NCBI RefSeq assembly: GCF_001411555.2
Contig: NC_049916.1
Span: forward strand, 3,100,001-3,164,000
Direction: 5' to 3'
DNA: 64,000 nt
Origin: Juglans regia
Taxonomy: Eukaryota > Streptophyta > Magnoliopsida > Fagales > Juglandaceae
The first letter of the stretch is position 1. Each line of letters begins with the position of its first letter. Below are positions 58,056 to 64,000 of this stretch, one piece after another. Below the pieces are notes generated by a model. That model searched no databases, had not been told where the DNA came from, and saw only the letters and a program-made list of their open reading frames with translations. The translations under genes and the position numbers were made by a program.

Positions 58056-59620
58056 AGATACAACCTGAGGAAAAAGAAAAAAAAAATCATTATAAATTTA
58101 ATAAAAAAAATAATATATGTTGAAAAATATTTAATTATTTGTTATTAATAAATAATAGTCAATTCTTTCTTTTTCTTTAGATAGAAATGTTTAGATAGAA
58201 AATAATTTAGATGAAAAAATTAGTTATGTTCCTAATAACATACTTAATTCTTTCTTTTTCTTTTTATTTTTTATTTTTTTGCATAAAACTGAATATATAT
58301 AATATAATGTACATAGGAATGTTTAGATAGAAAATAACTTTAGAGGTTTAATTCAAGCATGTATAGGACTTTATTATACCTATGATGTTTTATGTAATAA
58401 AACTTCTTATTTAACAAATAAATGGAGATAATATCAAATTCAAGATCTTGAATTTTAACTTGAGAATCCTAAGTTGAATAATTACAAATGAAATGGTAAT
58501 TATATATAGGTCTAGAAAAAAAAAATCTTTCAGTGAATGTGACACATCAAATTCTGCAGATGATATCCTCTATACACATATTTAATAATAGAATAACTCT
58601 TAATATCATGATGCAGAAAAAATATATCACCAACAACACAATTAATCCATAAATATATTTTACATAGAAAATATATGAGCCACACCAACAAGCTGGAGGG
58701 AATTAAAAGGGAAAAAATTAAGCAAATTTCATAAAAAAAAAAAACAAATTAGGCCTGATAATTAATGTTTAGTGAGTAGATGCAACCAATTATATTATCG
58801 TATTTAAATAAGGAATAAGTCAGCTAATTTGTTTGATACAATGAACCCATCACCGAGGTTATAGATAATATCAGTATCATAGTAAAAATTATTATAAATT
58901 CAATACAAAAAAATAATATAAGTTAAAAAATATCTAATTATTTGTTATTAATAAATAATAGTCAAAATTTTCTTTTCTTTCCATAAAACTGAATATATAA
59001 TATAATGTAAGTAGGAATATTTAGATAAAAAATAGCTCTAGATGAAAAAATCAGTAATATCTCTAATAACATCAATATTAAAAATCATTATAAATTCACT
59101 ACAAAAAAATAATATATGTTGAAAAACATCTCATTATTTATTATTAATACATAATGTTTATATATATGGTACGTACGTACGTATGAGTTCACGATCAGCT
59201 GAAAGATAATGGGTAAAATCAAGCAGTACTACTCTCTAAATTAACATGAAAATATTCTAATTGATCAGTAGAGTAACATTACATATATACAAGGGTTACA
59301 ACTGGCCTCATCCTGAATGTTGTTGGAAGGCATTTAATTACTCAAATGAACATATAGTAGTGTATATATAAGAGTCTGCAGACAAAATATTACATTATAA
59401 AAAATTTCAAAATTTGTTGCTCCCTTTTATTTGTTTAAATAGTTGATTTGGTTGTAAGTTTTTTATTTATACATTCTTTGTGTACAATTCATACTAAAAA
59501 AATCATATAATTTTTGTTTATTGTTTATTGTCTGTTAAACATAGATATAACATATGAGATTTTAAATGTTATTTTATTTCTTATAGTTTCCTCAGCAACT
59601 ATTCTTAATGCAATAGAAAG
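58056..59620. other. AT-rich gene-free stretch with diverged internal repeats
   Basis: Short related blocks recur at about 58120-58320, 58895-59045 and 59095-59160 (shared TTATTTGTTATTAATAAATA and AAACTGAATATATA), suggesting an old local multiplication of AT-rich DNA. No gene or RNA was recognised. Confidence 0.5.
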
Positions 59621-59639
59621 TTGACATGTTTTTCTGACC

Positions 59640-60240
59640 TTTTTTCAGCCTGCAAAGCCAGAGGCTCCAATCTCCGAGTTCATTTTAAGGTACCTTCCGT
59701 CAACTTTGTTGAATCTCTCACTCTTATGTATGTGGAGTTTGTTTTTAATGTAGTTCATCGTGTTCTGTGCATAATTTTTCAGTTTTATGCTATTGTTCCG
59801 TTCATGGCTAGGCAGATATAGTCAAATAATATGGTCGTGTTTGCTATTGGTTTCATTGATTGTTACATAAAATATCAAATTTGAGATTAGATGATATTAT
59901 CTTTGGCTTGTGACAGCCATTGGAAAGATATGATGCATGTAATCTGAGCAAACTCACTAGCGTTGTTCAGATAGACAATTTCTTAAAATCATTCGACTGT
60001 TAGATGATATTATCTTTGGCTTGTGACAGTCATTGTAAAGATATGATGCGTGTATTCTAAGCAAACTCACTAGCGTTGTTCAGATAGAAAATTTCTTAAA
60101 ATCGTTTGACTTGTGATGTTGCATATCATCAGCTTTTGCTCACTCTGTATTTTTAGACTCATGGAAAGGACCTATTGAGGTTCATGAAGGGTACTTTGCA
60201 AACTTTTACAAACCTACTCCAAGGTTTTATAATGTAAACC
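59640..60240 (+). other. Possible short exons upstream of the Helitron, with a 109-bp tandem duplication
   Basis: Three splice-bounded stretches look exon-like: CAG|CCTGCAAAGCC... (PAKPEAPISEFILR) near 59648-59690; CAG|CCATTGG... (PLERYDACNLSKLTSVVQI) near 59918-60000; and TAG|ACTCATGG... (SWKGPIEVHEGYFANFYKPT) near 60159-60222. The middle one lies in a 109-bp segment present twice in tandem (about 59892-60000 and 60001-60109). The protein family is not recognised. They may be host exons captured by the Helitron or its own N-terminal part. Confidence 0.35.
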
Positions 60241-60440
60241 TCAGTAGTTGTTGATTTTATTTTGTTCGAACATATATTTAGATTGAAAAATTTTTTGTTG
60301 CATATATAAATGAAAAGTGGTAAGCTTACATTGATATATCAATACAAAGTTATCATTATATAATCAATTAGTTCATTTGTATTCTTATAACTTTAGTTTT
60401 TGTTTAAAATATTTTCCAAGGTATTGGAAAACAATCTAGG

Positions 60441-63400
60441 ATGAACAATTTGTATAAGGCTTTTTCTTTAGAAGAAGAAAAACATATACAACGAAAAAAG
60501 AAAGAAAGATATCTTCAACAAAGGAATTCTACGAATGATACTATTCAAGACGAAGAACAATTTCTCTCTCAACCAATCCTTCACAATGAAACAAATGTGT
60601 TAGGAGGTGATATAGAATTTATGCACAATAATGAAAAGGTCAAACCATGTACAAAAAGACAACGCATTTCTCGTGCTGATGCTTCGACCAGTGATGTATC
60701 TTCCGTTAAACAAATCGAATATATTTCTAATATTGATAATTCCGGAGTTCACTATCAGCAAATAAACACAATTGACATTGTGTCAACAGAACCTCTCTTT
60801 TTGGACAATGCTACAATGTCTTTCCCACTTGAGGCAACAAATACATGTACAGAAAATGTACATACACCTGGTCCACTTCCGATCGAACAGGTTTATTGTA
60901 CATCCTTTGTTCCTACCGTACTTTTCCATTAGTCTTCTTCTTTTTTTCTTTATTCAACATGTTCAATTTTTTATTCAATAGGCTCGTTCTTTTTCTCGAT
61001 GCCAATCCAACTTTGAAACAAGAATATCAACAAATTCTCGTGGTAAGAAAGATGTATAAAATTAAATTGTACTTCTTTCCATTTTCTTTCTTCCTTATAC
61101 ACATCTTCATTCAATGATACTTCTATTGAAAATCATATCACCTTTAAGAGTTTGCCTCATTTGTTTTATTCATTTTTCCTTCATAGGAAAGCAGCATCAA
61201 CGATCGGCTGGTCTTAGAAAAATATTACAAACAGTGCCATTTGAGACAACTTTGTTATCGTCAGTTCCATTCTGTAGATATTGTGAGGCAAAAAGATTTC
61301 AACATGAAACAAACGGTTTTTGTTGTGCCGATGGAACAATTTCTTTAACTACAAATGATGTTCCAGAACAACTTTACGATTTGTTTACTTCTAACACAGT
61401 TGAATCTGTTAATTTTCTTACGTATGTGCGTACATATAACAATAAATTTGCTTTTACATAATTTGGAGTTAAATTTGATAAAGATTTATGTAGAAGGAAC
61501 AAAGGAATTTATATATTCCGAGGTCAAGGTCAAATTTATCATTACATTAACAACTTGGTTCCTCTGGATGGACGTCCTTCGTATCTACAATTGTATTTTT
61601 ATGATACTGAACATGAATTGGACAATCGTATTTATGACATTGGAAGGTTGGATTAATCAATTATTGCTCAACTCATGGATATACTTCATGTTAATCCATA
61701 CTCAACATTCTTTCGAATTCTTGGGGATCTGCCCAATTTGAAAAATCACAAAATTCATATTAGGTCAGATGTGGGTTTAGATCAGCGTGTTTTTAACGCA
61801 CCGTCAGCTTCCCAAGTAGCAGTTATCTGGATTGAAGATGATGATTCAGAACAATTGAGAGGACGAAATATTGTGGTATTCAATCATGCAGGTGAGAATC
61901 ATATAGTCAAATATTATTTTGGCTGTTATGATCCACTGCAATATCCATTGTTATTTCCTTTTGGCGATACTGGTTGGCACCAAGGAATATTAAAAGTAAA
62001 GAAAGGGGAAAGACTCCCACAACGAGTAACAAGAGCATCAATTGACCCCCAACAATCAATATCAGCAGAGCAACTACTTACAAAGGAACAAGAAGGTTAA
62101 AATAATTATTCTTATTCTAACTTTTAATTGTTCTAATATAACAGTTTCATATTTCTGATTTGTTAAATTTATCAACTTACAGTACTGAAAAAGATTAGAA
62201 AAGAACCTGTTGTGTCATGCCGCGAGTACTATTGTTACAAGTTTCAAATTAGGAAAAATATAAGATCTATTTTGTTATTCTCGGGCCGTTTACTGCAGCA
62301 GTTTGTTGTTGATATGTACGTGAAAATTGAGACGTCAAGATTGGATTATTTCCGAAATAAGCAACAAGAGATTCGATCTGAGGTGTATTAAGGAATAGTT
62401 GACAGTATTTCAATTGAACAAAACAATGCTTCTAAAGTTGGTAAACGCATTATTCTGCCTTCTTCTTTTATTGGAGGCCCAAGAGATATGCGCAAAAGAT
62501 ACATGGAAGCAATGACTTTAGTCTAACGTTTCGGAAAACCTGACATATTTTTAACTATGACGTGCAACCCAAGTTGGAAAGAAATCTTGGATGAGTTGGA
62601 ACCACAAGAAGAAGCACAAAATCGTCCTGATCTAATTGCACGTATCTTTAGAGCAAAATTAGAAGAACTGAAGGATGAATTATTCAAACGGAAGGTGTTT
62701 GGAAAAGTTTCAGCATATGTATATGTCATTGAACATCAGAAAAGAGGATTGCCACATGCACATTTCTTAATCATATTATAAAGAGATTGGAAAATCTATG
62801 CTCCCGAATCTTTTGATGAAATTGTATCAGCAGAAGTACCTGATAAAGATCGAAATTCGCATTTGCACAAAATAGTAATAAAGCATATTATGCATGGCCC
62901 CTGTGGAGTATTGAATCCGATCAATGTGTGTATGAAAAAAATGGTAGTTGCAAAAACCACTATCCAAAAAGTTTTGCATCAAACACAATTGTTGGAATCG
63001 ATTGTTTCCCACAGTACAAACGTCGTGATAATGGAATAACTGTCAAAGTCAGAGGTAAAGATTTAGATAACCGTTGGGTTGTTCCACATAATCCATACCT
63101 CCTTGCAAAATTCGATTGTCACATGAATGTGGAAATTTGCTCAACAATCAAAGCAGTCAAATACCTCTATAAGTACATTTGCAAAGGTCATGATCGTGTT
63201 GCTTTCAATTTGATTCCTGGACAAAACATTCAAGAGATAGATGAAATCCAACAATTTCAATCAGCTAGATGGATTGCTCCACCAGAAGCTATGTGGCGAA
63301 TATATGGCTTTACTCTTAATGAAATGTATCCATCAGTTTACAGTTTACATCTACATCTTGAAGATCAACACCTGGTAGCTTTTCATGCACATGACGACCT

Positions 63401-64000
63401 GAACAATGTTCTAAGATCTAATTTCTCGGCAAAATCAATGTTGACTGAATTCTTTTCAACAAATCAAGCTGATGAAAATGTCCGAAAGTTATTGTACAAA
63501 GAGTTTCCTGAGGTTTTTGTTTGGAGCCAACAACATAAAATATGGACTCCAAGAAAGAAGAAAACTGTTATAGGTCGTATTGTCACAGCAAGTCCATTCG
63601 AAGGTGAAAGGTACTACTTACGAATATTGTTAAATCATATAAGAGGTCCTTTGTCATTTGACCACATCAAAACAATTGGCAATGTTACTGCACCAACCTT
63701 TCGTGAAGCAGCTACATTACATGGTTTGTTAGAAAGAGATACCAGTTTACAAAATTGTATGCAAGAGGCTTCCTTGTACCAAATACCAAACAGTTTAAGA
63801 CGGTTATTTGCAACAATTTTAGTATATGGCAATCCAACAAATCCTAGAGAATTTTGGGAATGTTTTGAACAAGATATGTCGAGTGATTTCCAAACAAATG
63901 ATGCAACATTAGCAGATATTAGGACAAAAGTCTTGCGAAGCATCTCTTCAACTCTTGAATCGATGGGAAAAGACATAAACATGTTTCATTTAATAGACCA
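60441..64000 (+). pseudogene. Decayed Helitron Rep-helicase, Rep half (runs off the window)
   Basis: Apparent exons 60441-60890, 60982-61038, 61188-62096 and 62182 onward join as a Helitron Rep/helicase N-terminal part. Landmarks: a charged N-terminus (LEEEKHIQRKKKERYLQQRN); PFCRYCEAKRF; HYINNLVPLDGRPSYLQLYF; YPLLFPFGDTGWH; FLTMTCNPSW; the HUH metal-binding motif in KRGLPHAHFLIIL; HGPCG; KNHYPKSF; and the catalytic tyrosine region KYLYKYICKGHD. Helitrons use this protein for rolling-circle-like transposition. This copy has stops at 61459, 61654, 62389, 62524 and 62779, plus a frameshift in an A-run at about 62933-62940. From there the frame is open to the window edge. The helicase half should lie beyond 64000. 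Confidence 0.88.

Overview
The window is nuclear DNA of a flowering plant. Genes are sparse and split by introns, the intergenic DNA is very AT-rich, and about half of the sequence can be tied to transposable elements or duplications. The short GAGATGAG-rich MITEs suggest a woody eudicot, possibly Fagales/Juglandaceae; that is a tentative inference from memory, not a search result. No bacterial, organellar, CRISPR or operon features are seen.

Layout. 1-12.5 kb: two minus-strand genes, a VRN1/REM-type B3 DNA-binding protein (4947-8097) and an ENH1-type PDZ-rubredoxin chloroplast protein (9407-12512). A recent tandem duplication (1-3017 and 7377-10590) has left a second B3 first exon (561-725) and an orphan set of ENH1 rubredoxin exons (1834-2813). 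The broken edge of the left copy is fused to an internal piece of a hAT transposon (3015-3856). 12.5-18 kb: AT-rich intergenic DNA. 18.1-21 kb: a two-exon LEA gene of the At5g17165 type on the plus strand, divergent from ENH1. The neighbouring Arabidopsis locus numbers (At5g17165/At5g17170) suggest conserved microsynteny. 22.6-25.7 kb: a four-exon P-class PPR gene on the minus strand. About 26.0 kb: an orphan exon of a plastidic glucose transporter.

27.4-31.9 kb: an apparently complete hAT transposon with an 8-bp target-site duplication, matching termini, one long transposase gene and an unusual 52-bp CpG-rich satellite on its promoter side. It sits beside an older non-autonomous hAT-like element (31956-32639), and both interrupt one copy of a ~1 kb local duplication whose other copy is at 38.67-39.95 kb. 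33.2-38.6 kb holds a decayed Ty3/gypsy pol and a decayed retroelement ORF of the plant-specific Transposase_32 type. 43.6-44.7 kb: an intact intronless AP2/ERF gene of the RAP2-4 type. 49.4-54.3 kb: a young Ty1/copia retrotransposon with two 227-bp LTRs, a 5-bp target-site duplication, an initiator-Met tRNA primer site and a gag-pol frame broken by one stop codon. 57.6-58.05 kb: a GC-rich 157-bp tandem repeat. 60.4 kb to the window end: the Rep part of a decayed Helitron running off the right edge.

The host genes do not form one pathway. ENH1 and the PPR protein are expected in chloroplasts or organelles, B3 and RAP2-4 in the nucleus. The main interest is structural: nested and dated insertions, paired filled and empty sites, and a duplication breakpoint stitched to transposon DNA.
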